A stretch of DNA of 56,673 nt from Streptomyces sp. S3(2020) (GTDB lineage Bacteria > Actinomycetota > Actinomycetes > Streptomycetales > Streptomycetaceae): NCBI RefSeq assembly GCF_013044505.1, contig NZ_JABERD010000045.1, positions 1 through 56,673 of the forward strand. Direction: 5' to 3'. Below the pieces are notes generated by a model. That model saw only the letters and a list, made by a program, of their open reading frames with translations. It was not told where the DNA came from and made no database searches. Shown piece after piece: positions 8,254-16,161 of this stretch. A program made the translations under genes and the position numbers. How positions within the stretch are numbered: the first letter of the stretch is position 1; every line of letters begins with the position of its first letter.

Positions 8254-9610
8254 GGGCGGGTCCCCTGGAGACCGAGGGGCGCTCAAGTCCCAAGTGGTCG
8301 CGGAGAGTTGAGCCGGTGTACCTCGTGCGGTGCAGGCCCCTGCGCTGCAACTCCGGGACCACCAAGCGTACGAAGTCCTCGAAGGAGCCGGGGAGATGGG
8401 TCGCGGCGAGGACGAATCCGTCGCAGGCGTCCGTCGTGAACCACTCCTCCATCTGGTCCGCGACCTGGGTAGCGGTACCGACGAAGCGCGGCCCCTGGAG
8501 CAGGGTCGCCCGGTGGCCGGCGAGGTCGCGGATGCGCACGGTGTCGCCGATGTGGGCGCGCAGATTCTGCACCAGGCCGCGGATTCCGGTCGACTTCTCG
8601 ATGAGTTCGTCGGTGATCGGTTCGTCGAGATGGTGGACCGAGAAGTCGTAGTTCATCAGCTCGGACAGCAGGGTCAGCGACGCCGTGGGATGGACCAGGT
8701 CGTCAAGGAACATCCGCTCGCGCTCGGCGGCGTGGGCGGCCGACTCGCCGATGACGGTGTAGGCCATGGGGCAGATCTTCACCGTCGCCGGGTCGCGTCC
8801 TGCCTCGGCGATCCGGCGCTTCTGGTCGGCGTAGTGCTCGCGTGCGATCTGGATGCCCGGATCGCCGGTGAAGATCAACTCAGCCCAGCGGGAGGCGAAG
8901 TCGCGCCCTCGCCCGGACGAGCCCGCTTGGAGGATGACCGGTCTGCCCTGTGGGCCGCGCGGGACGGTCAGCGGGCCTCGGGCGTCGAAGTGGGCGCCGT
9001 GGTGGTCGAGTTCGTGAACCCGGGTGGGATCCGCGTAGACGCCGGAGGCCCGGTCGCGTACGAGGGCGTCGTCCTCCCAGGTGTCCCACAACCCCGTGAC
9101 CACTTCCAGGAACTCGTCGGCGCGGTCGTAGCGTTCGGCCGGGTTCAGGTGGCTGGCGACGCCGAAGTTCTGGGCCTCGCGGTCGTTGACCGAGGTCACG
9201 ACGTTCCAGGCGGCTCGCCCCGCGCTGAGATGGTCGAGCGTCGCGAAGGTGCGGGCGACGTGGTATGGCGCGTAGTACGTGGTGGAGTAGGTGGCTCCCA
9301 GGCCGATGTCGGAGGTCGCCTGACTGAGGACGCCCAGGACCAAGCTCAGGTCGAGCTTGACCGGCCGGGCGCCGTAACGGACCGCGTCGGCGACGGAGCC
9401 GCCGTGGATGCCCGGCATCGCGAGACGGTCGTCGAAGAACATCAGGTCGAACAGGCCGCGTTCCAGGAGTCGGCCCAGGTCGGCGTAGTACGAAGCGTCG
9501 AGATACCGGTGTTCGGTCGCCGGGTGGCGCCAGGATCCTGCGTAGACGGACGTGTTGCCTGCCTGCATGAACGCGACCAGTGCCAACCGGTCGCCTGACT
9601 GTCGGCTCAT
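8246..9610 (-). CDS. LLM-class flavin-dependent monooxygenase (NtaA/SnaA/DszA type)
   Basis: The 454-residue length and sequence match the two-component FMNH2-dependent monooxygenase group that includes nitrilotriacetate, dibenzothiophene-sulfone and dimethylsulfide monooxygenases. Visible features are 'DLMFFDDRLAMPG', 'GLGATYSTTYYAPYHVARTFATLDHLS', 'AAWNVVTS' and 'VILQAGSSGRGRDFA'. It requires a separate flavin reductase, which is the last gene of the operon. It is the first gene, 63 bp from the divergent GntR regulator, with a palindrome just upstream. Substrate unknown. Confidence 0.85.
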   Translation of the reverse strand: MSRQSGDRLALVAFMQAGNTSVYAGSWRHPATEHRYLDASYYADLGRLLERGLFDLMFFDDRLAMPGIHGGSVADAVRYGARPVKLDLSLVLGVLSQATSDIGLGATYSTTYYAPYHVARTFATLDHLSAGRAAWNVVTSVNDREAQNFGVASHLNPAERYDRADEFLEVVTGLWDTWEDDALVRDRASGVYADPTRVHELDHHGAHFDARGPLTVPRGPQGRPVILQAGSSGRGRDFASRWAELIFTGDPGIQIAREHYADQKRRIAEAGRDPATVKICPMAYTVIGESAAHAAERERMFLDDLVHPTASLTLLSELMNYDFSVHHLDEPITDELIEKSTGIRGLVQNLRAHIGDTVRIRDLAGHRATLLQGPRFVGTATQVADQMEEWFTTDACDGFVLAATHLPGSFEDFVRLVVPELQRRGLHRTRYTGSTLRDHLGLERPSVSRGPAHV

Positions 9611-9627
9611 GTGCTCGACGATGCCAC

Positions 9628-9643
9628 ATCTGAAATATCAGAT
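9628..9643. promoter_or_regulatory. Palindromic operator between monooxygenase operon and gntR
   Basis: The sequence ATCTGA-AATA-TCAGAT is a perfect 6+4+6 palindrome in the 63-bp divergent gap. It sits where it could block both promoters. GntR/FadR-type dimers bind inverted repeats of this size, so control by the adjacent GntR protein is likely but inferred. Confidence 0.6.
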
Positions 9644-9673
9644 TCAATACCCCACCGCTGATAGCCTGTTGGC

Positions 9674-10321
9674 ATGAGGCAGAGGCTGGCCGAGGAGATC
9701 GGCGGAACCGTACGGCAGCGCGCGGAGCGGGAGTTGCGCGACCGCATTCTCACCGGGGCCCTGCCGGCCGGGACGCGCCTTGATCTCGACCGGATCTGCG
9801 AGGAGTTCGGCATCAGCCGCACGCCCGTGCGCGAGGCCCTGCTGGAGCTGTCCTTTCAGGGTCTCGTGGAGGTCGCTCCGCGCAGCCGGGTCATCGTGGT
9901 CGGGGCCACGCCCGAGGAGACGCTGGACAACTTCGCGATCCTGGCCACGCTCAGCGGCAAGGCCGCCGAGTGGGCGGCGCGGCGGATCACGCCGAGCGCC
10001 CTCGGTGAACTGGAAGACCTCGCGAAGGCGCTGCCGGCGACGCCCGCCGGTCCCGATCTGATCGACGCCAACTGGCGCTTCCACCACATCGTCAACACCT
10101 CTGCGGGGGTGCCGCACCTCCTGCCCCTGCTGAGGCAGGCAGTGCGACTGATCCCCTCGAACTTCCTGGCCGTCATTCCGGTCCACAACCAGCAGGAGCA
10201 CGACGAGCTGCTCGACTGTCTGCGCGAGGGCAACGCCGGGCGGGCCAGGACGGTGGCGGAACAGCACGTCCTGGCGGCGGGCGAGGCGCTCACGGACTGG
10301 CTTCGTGCCCGTGTTGGATGA
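9674..10321 (+). CDS. GntR family regulator, FadR/FCD subfamily
   Basis: The 215-residue product has an N-terminal winged helix at residues 12-75 ('LPAGTRLDLDRICEEFGISRTPVREALLEL', the classic GntR recognition helix) and a C-terminal all-helical FCD domain. That domain carries the usual metal/ligand residues (Asp and His in 'DANWRFHH', later 'HDELLDCL' and 'AEQHVLAAGE'). FCD regulators sense small organic acids. It is divergent from the monooxygenase/CoA-transferase/lyase operon and is its probable local regulator. Its stop lies only about 30 bp before the riboswitch promoter of the next operon. Confidence 0.88.
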   Translation: MRQRLAEEIGGTVRQRAERELRDRILTGALPAGTRLDLDRICEEFGISRTPVREALLELSFQGLVEVAPRSRVIVVGATPEETLDNFAILATLSGKAAEWAARRITPSALGELEDLAKALPATPAGPDLIDANWRFHHIVNTSAGVPHLLPLLRQAVRLIPSNFLAVIPVHNQQEHDELLDCLREGNAGRARTVAEQHVLAAGEALTDWLRARVG

Positions 10322-10328
10322 GTCGCAC

Positions 10329-10358
10329 TGGATTTACTAGGACGTCCAACTATATAGT
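10329..10358 (+). promoter_or_regulatory. Promoter of the cobalamin-riboswitch / mmsA operon with a palindrome in the spacer
   Basis: A TATAGT hexamer at 10353-10358 is a good -10 element; a weak -35 (TGGATT) lies at 10329-10334. The spacer contains the palindrome GGACGTCC (10340-10347) within TAGGACGTCCA. The riboswitch P1 starts 13 bases after the -10, as expected for a transcript beginning just upstream of it. The palindrome may be an operator for a second input, but the factor is unknown. Confidence 0.6.
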
Positions 10359-10370
10359 CGGGGTACAAGG

Positions 10371-10519
10371 CCCGCGGTGCAGGGAAGCCGGTGTGATTCC
10401 GGCGCGGTCCCGCCACTGTGACCGGGGAGTACGTCGTCGAGCAGGACGCCACTGACGAGCTGGATGTCGGGAAGGCGGACGGCGCGCGCTGATCCGGGAG
10501 TCAGGATACCGGCCGCGGG
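10371..10519 (+). ncRNA. Cobalamin riboswitch upstream of the mmsA operon
   Basis: All diagnostic parts are present in order: P1 5' strand CCCGCGG (10371-10377), the core GGAAGCCGGTGTGATTCCGG, then CGCCACTGTGA, and the 3' B12 box GTCAGGATACCGGCC closing with CCGCGGG (10513-10519), which pairs with the 5' P1 strand. Length is about 149 nt. Riboswitches of this type normally switch expression off when cobalamin is bound. The only downstream genes on this strand are a 14-codon ORF and the mmsA operon. Confidence 0.93.
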
Positions 10520-10556
10520 ATGTTCCGTGTTTTCCACGAGGATGGAGCTGACACGC

Positions 10557-10601
10557 ATGGCATCGGTGCGCACCCACGACCCTGGTGAGCCCGCAGTCTG
10601 A
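10557..10601 (+). CDS. Possible leader peptide between riboswitch and mmsA
   Basis: This 14-codon ORF (MASVRTHDPGEPAV) starts 37 nt after the riboswitch, with a GGAG sequence 9 nt before its ATG. It ends about 110 nt before mmsA. The mmsA start itself has only a weak ribosome site (GCAGG), so the leader could be the element whose translation the riboswitch controls, with the effect relayed downstream. Its composition contains no run of regulatory codons. It may be fortuitous. Confidence 0.35.
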   Translation: MASVRTHDPGEPAV

Positions 10602-10712
10602 CGGAGCTTCGGCCATACGCGATCTCGCGCCCCCGGCACTCGTACGCCCTCCGCGTCCGCGTGCGGGAGCGGCACGCCATCCCCGGATCCCTCCTGACGA
10701 GAGCAGGCAGTC

Positions 10713-12236
10713 ATGGTCCGCGAGCACGAACGCGCCTCCGTGCGCGAGTTGACCCACTTCGTCGGCGGCAAGCACACCCCGGGAACCTCGGGGGCCTTCG
10801 GCGATGTGTACGACCCCAACACCGGAGAGGTCCAGGCCCGCGTGCCCCTCGCGAGCCGCGCCGAGACGGAGGCGGCGATCGCCGACGCCGTACACGCGCA
10901 GCGTGAGTGGGGGGAGTGGAACCCGCAGCGCCGGGCCCGTGTTCTGCTGCGGTTCCTCCAACTCGTCGAAGGCGAGAAGGAGTCCCTGGCCCGGCTCCTG
11001 TCGTCCGAGCACGGCAAGACGGTCGCCGACGCCCACGGTGACCTGCAACGCGGCCTGGAGGTCGTCGAGTTCGCCGCGGGAATCCCGCATCTGCTCAAGG
11101 GCGAGTTCACCGACAACGCCAGCACCGGCATCGACGTGCACTCGCTGCGCGCGCCGCTCGGTGTGGTCGCCGGGATCACGCCCTTCAACTTCCCCGCGAT
11201 GATTCCCCTGTGGAAGGTCGCACCGGCTCTGGCCTGCGGCAACGCATTCATCCTCAAGCCCTCCGAGCGGGACCCCTCCCTCCCGCTGCGGCTCGCGGAA
11301 CTCTTCCTGGAAGCGGGCCTGCCGCCCGGCGTCCTCAATGTCGTCAACGGCGGCCGGGACGCCGTCGACACCCTCCTCGAAGACCCGCGAGTCGCGGCCC
11401 TCGGCTTCGTAGGCTCCACCCCGATCGCCGCGCACGTCTACGCCACCGCCGCCGCCCACGGCAAGCGCGCTCAGTGCTTCGGCGGCGCCAAGAACCACAT
11501 GATCGTGATGCCGGACGCCGATCTCGATCAGGCTGTTGACGCCCTGATCGGCGCAGGTTACGGCTCGGCGGGCGAGCGGTGCATGGCGATCTCGGTGGCC
11601 GTCCCGGTCGGCGAGGACACCGCCGACGCCCTGGTGGCGCGGTTGAAGGAGCGCATCGGAACGCTGCGGATCGGTCGCAGCGACGACCCCGACGCCGACT
11701 TCGGCCCCCTGGTAGGCAAGGACGCCCTCGACCGAGTTCGCTCCTACGTCGACCTCGGCGTCGAGGAAGGCGCCGAACTAGTCGTGGACGGACGGGGCTT
11801 CACGCTCCCCGGCCACGAGAACGGCTTCTTCGCCGGCGCTTCCCTCTTCGACCGGGTCACCCCGGCGATGCGCATCTACCAGGAGGAGATCTTCGGCCCG
11901 GTGCTGTCCGTCGTACGGGCCGCCGACTACGAGGAAGCCCTGCGCCTGCCCAGCGAGCACCTCTACGGCAACGGCGTGGCGATCTTCACCCGGGACGGCG
12001 ACACCGCCCGCGATTTCACGCGCCGCGTGAACACCGGAATGGTCGGCGTCAACGTGCCCATCCCGGTACCGGTGGCCTATCACACCTTCGGCGGCTGGAA
12101 GCGGTCCGGATTCGGCGACCTCAACCAGCACGGCCCGGACGCGATCCGTTTCTACACCCGTACGAAGACGGTCACTTCACGCTGGCCCGCCGGCCTGCGC
12201 GAGGGCGCGAGCTTCACGATCCCGACGATGGGCTGA
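10713..12236 (+). CDS. mmsA: CoA-acylating (methyl)malonate-semialdehyde dehydrogenase
   Basis: The 507-residue aldehyde dehydrogenase carries the CoA-acylating MMSDH signatures: catalytic Cys290 in 'GSAGERCMAIS', 'GGAKNHMIVMPDAD' where ordinary ALDHs have their general-base Glu, and 'ITPFNFPAMIPLW' in the NAD site. The enzyme oxidises methylmalonate semialdehyde to propionyl-CoA and malonate semialdehyde to acetyl-CoA with NAD and CoA. It is the first enzyme gene behind a cobalamin riboswitch and is followed after 3 bp by an acyl-CoA dehydrogenase gene. In valine breakdown it would make propionyl-CoA; in a propionate shunt it would do the final step to acetyl-CoA. Confidence 0.93.
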   Translation: MVREHERASVRELTHFVGGKHTPGTSGAFGDVYDPNTGEVQARVPLASRAETEAAIADAVHAQREWGEWNPQRRARVLLRFLQLVEGEKESLARLLSSEHGKTVADAHGDLQRGLEVVEFAAGIPHLLKGEFTDNASTGIDVHSLRAPLGVVAGITPFNFPAMIPLWKVAPALACGNAFILKPSERDPSLPLRLAELFLEAGLPPGVLNVVNGGRDAVDTLLEDPRVAALGFVGSTPIAAHVYATAAAHGKRAQCFGGAKNHMIVMPDADLDQAVDALIGAGYGSAGERCMAISVAVPVGEDTADALVARLKERIGTLRIGRSDDPDADFGPLVGKDALDRVRSYVDLGVEEGAELVVDGRGFTLPGHENGFFAGASLFDRVTPAMRIYQEEIFGPVLSVVRAADYEEALRLPSEHLYGNGVAIFTRDGDTARDFTRRVNTGMVGVNVPIPVPVAYHTFGGWKRSGFGDLNQHGPDAIRFYTRTKTVTSRWPAGLREGASFTIPTMG

Positions 12237-12239
12237 GCC

Positions 12240-13379
12240 ATGCTCATGACCCAGGACCAGCAGGCCCTCGTCGAGACCACCCTCGACTTCGCCCAGGACC
12301 ACCTCGCCCCGCACGCCCTCGACTGGGACCGCGACAAGCACTTCCCCGTCGACGTCCTGCGCAAGGCCGCCGGGCTCGGACTCGGCGGTGTCTACGTCCG
12401 TGAGGAGGCCGGCGGCTCCGGTCTCAGTCGCGCCGACGGCGTCCTCGTCTTCGAGACCCTCGCCTCCGGCTGCCCGTCCATCGCCGGATACCTCTCCATC
12501 CACAACATGGTCACCTGGATGATCGACCGCTACGGCGACCCCGCCCAGCGCGAGCGATGGCTGCCCCGGCTGTGCGCCATGGAGGACCTCGCCAGCTACT
12601 GCCTGACCGAGCCCGGCGCCGGATCGGACGCGGCCGCCCTGACCTCCCAGGCCGTACGGGACGGCGACGGCTGGATCCTCACCGGAGTCAAGCAGTTCAT
12701 CTCCGGCGCGGGCGCTTCACAGCTCTACGTCGTCATGGCCCGCACCGGCGACGACGGACCCGGCGGCGTCTCCGCGTTCGTCGTCGACAAGGAAGACCCC
12801 GGACTCTCCTTCGGCCCGAACGAACGGAAGATGGGCTGGAACGCCCAGCCCACCCGCCAAGTGATCCTGGACGGCGTACGCCTGCCCGCCGACCGGCTGC
12901 TCGGGCGCGAGGGCCAGGGCTTCCGGATCGCCATGAACGGCCTCAACGGCGGTCGGCTCGGCATCGCGGCCTGCTCCCTGGGCGGCGCCCGCAGCGCCCT
13001 GGACCGCAGCCTCGCCCACCTCGCCGACCGGGAGGCGTTCGGCGCCCGGCTCCTCGACGCGCAGGCGCTGCGCTTCCGGCTGGCGGACATGGCCACCGAA
13101 CTCGCCGCGGCCCGCGCCCTGGTCCAGCAGGCCGCCCAGGCCCTGGACCAGGGTGACCCGCAGGCGCCGTACCTGTGCGCGATGGCCAAGCGGTTCGCCA
13201 CCGACACGGGCTTCTCCGTCGCCGACCGAGCCCTGCAACTGCACGGCGGATACGGCTATTTGAGCGAGTACGGCATCGAGAAGATCGTCCGCGACCTGCG
13301 GGTCCACCAGATCCTGGAAGGAACCAACGAGATCATGCGCGTCATCGTGGCCCGCGGCCTGACGGAGGCGTTCCGATGA
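12240..13379 (+). CDS. Acyl-CoA dehydrogenase (isobutyryl-/short-chain type)
   Basis: The 379-residue FAD enzyme has the signatures 'YCLTEPGAGSDAA', 'GVKQFISGAG' and, near the C-terminus, 'LQLHGGYGYLSEYGIEKIVRD' followed by 'ILEGTNEIMR', whose first Glu is the catalytic base. It resembles the ACAD8/isobutyryl-CoA dehydrogenase group. It would oxidise isobutyryl-CoA to methacrylyl-CoA, or propionyl-CoA to acrylyl-CoA if it accepts the shorter chain. It starts 3 bp after the mmsA stop and overlaps the next gene by 4 bp (ATGA), so it is part of one transcript and translationally coupled. Confidence 0.88.
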   Translation: MLMTQDQQALVETTLDFAQDHLAPHALDWDRDKHFPVDVLRKAAGLGLGGVYVREEAGGSGLSRADGVLVFETLASGCPSIAGYLSIHNMVTWMIDRYGDPAQRERWLPRLCAMEDLASYCLTEPGAGSDAAALTSQAVRDGDGWILTGVKQFISGAGASQLYVVMARTGDDGPGGVSAFVVDKEDPGLSFGPNERKMGWNAQPTRQVILDGVRLPADRLLGREGQGFRIAMNGLNGGRLGIAACSLGGARSALDRSLAHLADREAFGARLLDAQALRFRLADMATELAAARALVQQAAQALDQGDPQAPYLCAMAKRFATDTGFSVADRALQLHGGYGYLSEYGIEKIVRDLRVHQILEGTNEIMRVIVARGLTEAFR

Positions 13380-14443
13380 ACGACGACGTCCTGTTCCGCA
13401 CGGAGGGCCGGGCCGCCCACATCACGCTCAACCGGCCGGGGGCCCTCAACTCCCTCACCCACGCCATGGTGCTGCGGATCGCCGAGGCGCTGACGGAGTA
13501 CGAGCACGACCCCTCCGTCGAGACCGTCGTCATCACCGGTGCGGGCGAGCGCGGCCTGTGCGCGGGCGGCGACATCCGCGCCATCCACGACGACGCCCGC
13601 GACGGCGACGGCACCGCCTCGGCCGCCTTCTGGCGCGACGAGTACCACCTCAACGCCCGCATCGCCCGCTACCCGAAGCCGTACGTCGCCGTCATGGACG
13701 GCATCGTGATGGGCGGAGGGGTCGGCGTCTCCGCGCACGGCAGCGTCCGGATCGTCACCGAGCGGTCGCGGATCGCCATGCCGGAGACAGGCATCGGCTT
13801 CGTCCCCGACGTCGGCGGCACCTACCTGCTCGCCCTGGCCCCTGGTGAACTGGGCACCCACCTCGCCCTCGCAGGCGCCCAACTCGGGGCAGAGGACGCC
13901 CTGTTGTGCGGTCTGGCCGACCACTACGTCCCCTCCGCCGAACTCCCGTGCCTGCTCGCCGACTTGGCCGCCATGCCCGTACGCGAAGCCCTCGAACGGT
14001 TCGTGCAGGAGCCGCCGGACGGGCGGTTGGCGGCGCAGCGGTGGTGGATCGACGTCTGTTACTCGGCCGGCTCGGTCGAGGAGATCGTCGACCGGCTGCT
14101 GTCGGACGGCGATCCGGCCGCGAAGGAGACGGCGGAGACCCTGCTCACCAAGTCGCCCACCGCCCTCAAAGTCACCCTCGCCGCCCTGCGCCGCGCCCGC
14201 CGACTCGGTCCGCTGGAGCGGGTCCTGGATCAGGAGTACCGCGTCTCCTGCCGGGCCCTGACCGCTCCCGACCTGGTCGAGGGCATCCGAGCCCAGGTCA
14301 TCGACAAGGACCGCGACCCCCGCTGGTCCCCGGCCACCCTCGCCGAGGTCACCGACGCCGACGTCGCATACTTCTTCGCCCCGCTCGGCGAGCAGGAACT
14401 CGGGCTCGCCGGACCCGACACCACCGAGGAGGTGGCCTGGTGA
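13376..14443 (+). CDS. 3-hydroxyisobutyryl-CoA hydrolase (enoyl-CoA hydratase/isomerase fold)
   Basis: The 355-residue length and a C-terminal extension beyond a crotonase core (residues 1-200) fit the HIBCH type (ECH_2). Signatures are 'LNRPGALNSL', the oxyanion-hole 'CAGGDIRAI', 'GIVMGGGVGVS' and the catalytic Glu in 'MPETGIGFVPDVGGTY'. It hydrolyses 3-hydroxyisobutyryl-CoA and, in characterised relatives, 3-hydroxypropionyl-CoA to the free acid. The ATG at 13376 overlaps the dehydrogenase stop; the frame is open further upstream, but that part is antisense-like sequence inside the previous gene. It overlaps mmsB by GTGA. Confidence 0.9.
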   Translation: MNDDVLFRTEGRAAHITLNRPGALNSLTHAMVLRIAEALTEYEHDPSVETVVITGAGERGLCAGGDIRAIHDDARDGDGTASAAFWRDEYHLNARIARYPKPYVAVMDGIVMGGGVGVSAHGSVRIVTERSRIAMPETGIGFVPDVGGTYLLALAPGELGTHLALAGAQLGAEDALLCGLADHYVPSAELPCLLADLAAMPVREALERFVQEPPDGRLAAQRWWIDVCYSAGSVEEIVDRLLSDGDPAAKETAETLLTKSPTALKVTLAALRRARRLGPLERVLDQEYRVSCRALTAPDLVEGIRAQVIDKDRDPRWSPATLAEVTDADVAYFFAPLGEQELGLAGPDTTEEVAW

Positions 14444-15321
14444 GCCGTACCGTCGCGTTCATCGGACTCGGACACATGGGCGGCCCGATGGCCGCCAACC
14501 TCGTCAAAGCCGGTCACCGGGTGCGCGGTTACGACCTCGTCGTCACGCCAGGCCCCGGACTGGAGCCCGCCGCCTCCGCCACGGAGGCCGTCGCGGGCGC
14601 GGACATCGTGTTCAGCATGCTGCCCGCCGGCCGTCACGTCCTCGGTCTCTACGACGAGATCCTCCCCGTCGCTCGCCCGGGCACCCTTTTCGTCGACTGC
14701 TCCACCATCGACGTCTCTGACGCGCGGGCCGTCCACGAACGCGCCGTCGCGGCCGGTATGAGGGCACTGGACGCTCCGGTCTCCGGTGGGGTCGTCGGTG
14801 CCGAGGCGGCCACGCTCACCTTCATGGCGGGCGGGGGAGAGACGGAGTTCGCCGAGGCCCGACCGCTGCTGGAGGTCATGGGCAAGAGGGCTGTCCACTG
14901 CGGTGCGGAGGGCGCCGGACAGGCCGCGAAGATCTGCAACAACATGATCCTCGGCGTCTCCATGATCGCCGTGAGCGAGGCGTTCGTCCTCGCCGAGAGC
15001 CTCGGACTCTCCCACCAGGCCCTGTACGACGTGGCGTCGACCGCGTCCGGACAGTGCTGGGCGCTCAGCGTCAACTGCCCGGTCCCCGGGCCCGTCCCGG
15101 CGAGCCCCGCCAACCGCAACTACAGTCCGGGCTTCGCCGCCTCCCTCATGGCCAAGGACCTGGGGCTGGCCGCCAACGCCGTCCGTGACGGCGGTGTGCA
15201 CGCCGAACTCGGCCTGCGCGCAGCCGAGTTGTACGCCTCCTACGCCGAGCGCGTGGGAGCGGTGGAGGACTTCTCGGGCATCGTACGAACCATCCGGGAC
15301 CAGAGCAGGGAGCAGGCATGA
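14440..15321 (+). CDS. mmsB: 3-hydroxyisobutyrate dehydrogenase (beta-hydroxyacid dehydrogenase)
   Basis: The 293-residue product has the NAD-binding start 'FIGLGHMGGPMAANL', the substrate motif 'DAPVSGGVVGAE' and the catalytic Lys in 'GAGQAAKICNNM'. It oxidises 3-hydroxyisobutyrate to methylmalonate semialdehyde; relatives also take 3-hydroxypropionate. The GTG at 14440 is fixed by the GTGA overlap with the hydrolase and by the conserved N-terminus immediately after it. It overlaps the enoyl-CoA hydratase by ATGA. Confidence 0.92.
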   Translation: MSRTVAFIGLGHMGGPMAANLVKAGHRVRGYDLVVTPGPGLEPAASATEAVAGADIVFSMLPAGRHVLGLYDEILPVARPGTLFVDCSTIDVSDARAVHERAVAAGMRALDAPVSGGVVGAEAATLTFMAGGGETEFAEARPLLEVMGKRAVHCGAEGAGQAAKICNNMILGVSMIAVSEAFVLAESLGLSHQALYDVASTASGQCWALSVNCPVPGPVPASPANRNYSPGFAASLMAKDLGLAANAVRDGGVHAELGLRAAELYASYAERVGAVEDFSGIVRTIRDQSREQA

Positions 15322-16100
15322 GCACGGACGTGTACGAGACGATCCTCGTCGAGCGCAAGGGCCGTACCGCCCTGCTCACCCTCAACCGGCCGGGGGCGCT
15401 CAACGCCCTCAACCTCCAGGTGATGGAGGAGGTCGTCGCGGCGACCGAGGAGTTCGACCGGGACCCGGAGTGCGGCTGCATCGTGATCACCGGGTCGGCG
15501 AAGGCGTTCGCGGCCGGAGCCGACATCAAGGAGATGCAGCCGCAGGGCTACCTCGACATGTACCTCGCCGACTGGTTCGCGGCCTGGGACCGGCTGGCAC
15601 AGCTGCGCACCCCGACCGTCGCCGCGGTCGCCGGGTACGCGCTCGGCGGCGGCTGCGAGCTGGCCATGCTCTGCGACATCCTGCTGGCCGCCGACACCGC
15701 GGTCTTCGGCCAGCCCGAGATCAAGCTCGGAGTGATCCCCGGCATCGGCGGCTCCCAGCGCCTGACGCGGGCGGTCGGCAAGGCCAAGGCCATGGAGCTG
15801 TGCCTGACCGGGCGCACGATGGACGCGGCCGAGGCCGAGCGCGCCGGACTCGTCTCCCGCGTGGTGCCCGCCGACGAACTGCTCGGTGAGGCGCTCGCCG
15901 TCGCCGGGACCGTGGCCGAGATGTCGCTGCCGGTGGCGATGATGGCCAAGGAAGCGGTCGCAAGGGCCTTCGAGACGACGCTCGCCGAAGGCGTCCGTTT
16001 CGAACGGCGGCTCTTCCACGCGGTGTTCGCCACCGCCGACCAGAAGGAGGGCATGGGCGCCTTCGTCGAGAAGCGCCCACCCGCGTTCCGTCACCGCTGA
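15318..16100 (+). CDS. Enoyl-CoA hydratase (crotonase)
   Basis: The 260-residue crotonase keeps both catalytic glutamates, in 'ALGGGCELAMLCD' and 'GQPEIKLGVIPG', and the oxyanion sequence 'FAAGADIKEM'. It is thus a true hydratase rather than a hydrolase or isomerase. It would hydrate methacrylyl-CoA, acrylyl-CoA or crotonyl-CoA. It is the last gene of the five-gene unit and is followed by a 9-bp hairpin. Having both a hydratase and an HIBCH-type hydrolase completes the chain from acyl-CoA to free 3-hydroxyacid. Confidence 0.92.
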   Translation: MSTDVYETILVERKGRTALLTLNRPGALNALNLQVMEEVVAATEEFDRDPECGCIVITGSAKAFAAGADIKEMQPQGYLDMYLADWFAAWDRLAQLRTPTVAAVAGYALGGGCELAMLCDILLAADTAVFGQPEIKLGVIPGIGGSQRLTRAVGKAKAMELCLTGRTMDAAEAERAGLVSRVVPADELLGEALAVAGTVAEMSLPVAMMAKEAVARAFETTLAEGVRFERRLFHAVFATADQKEGMGAFVEKRPPAFRHR

Positions 16101-16118
16101 ACCACTGCGCACAGGACC

Positions 16119-16156
16119 CGCCACCTGCGATGACAGATCGGTCACGCCAGGTGGCG
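16119..16156 (+). terminator. Hairpin terminator after the mmsA operon
   Basis: CGCCACCTG (16119-16127) pairs perfectly with CAGGTGGCG (16148-16156); a TGAC/GTCA inner pairing shortens the loop. There is no U-tract, as is common in Streptomyces. Confidence 0.65.
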
Positions 16157-16161
16157 CGGTC

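Noticed and set aside
9628..9643. Possible identity of the GntR-gap palindrome with the ATCTC-N6-GAGAT element of the aconitase region
   Set aside because: The half-sites are ATCTG/CAGAT, differing at the inner base, and the neighbouring regulator is of another family.
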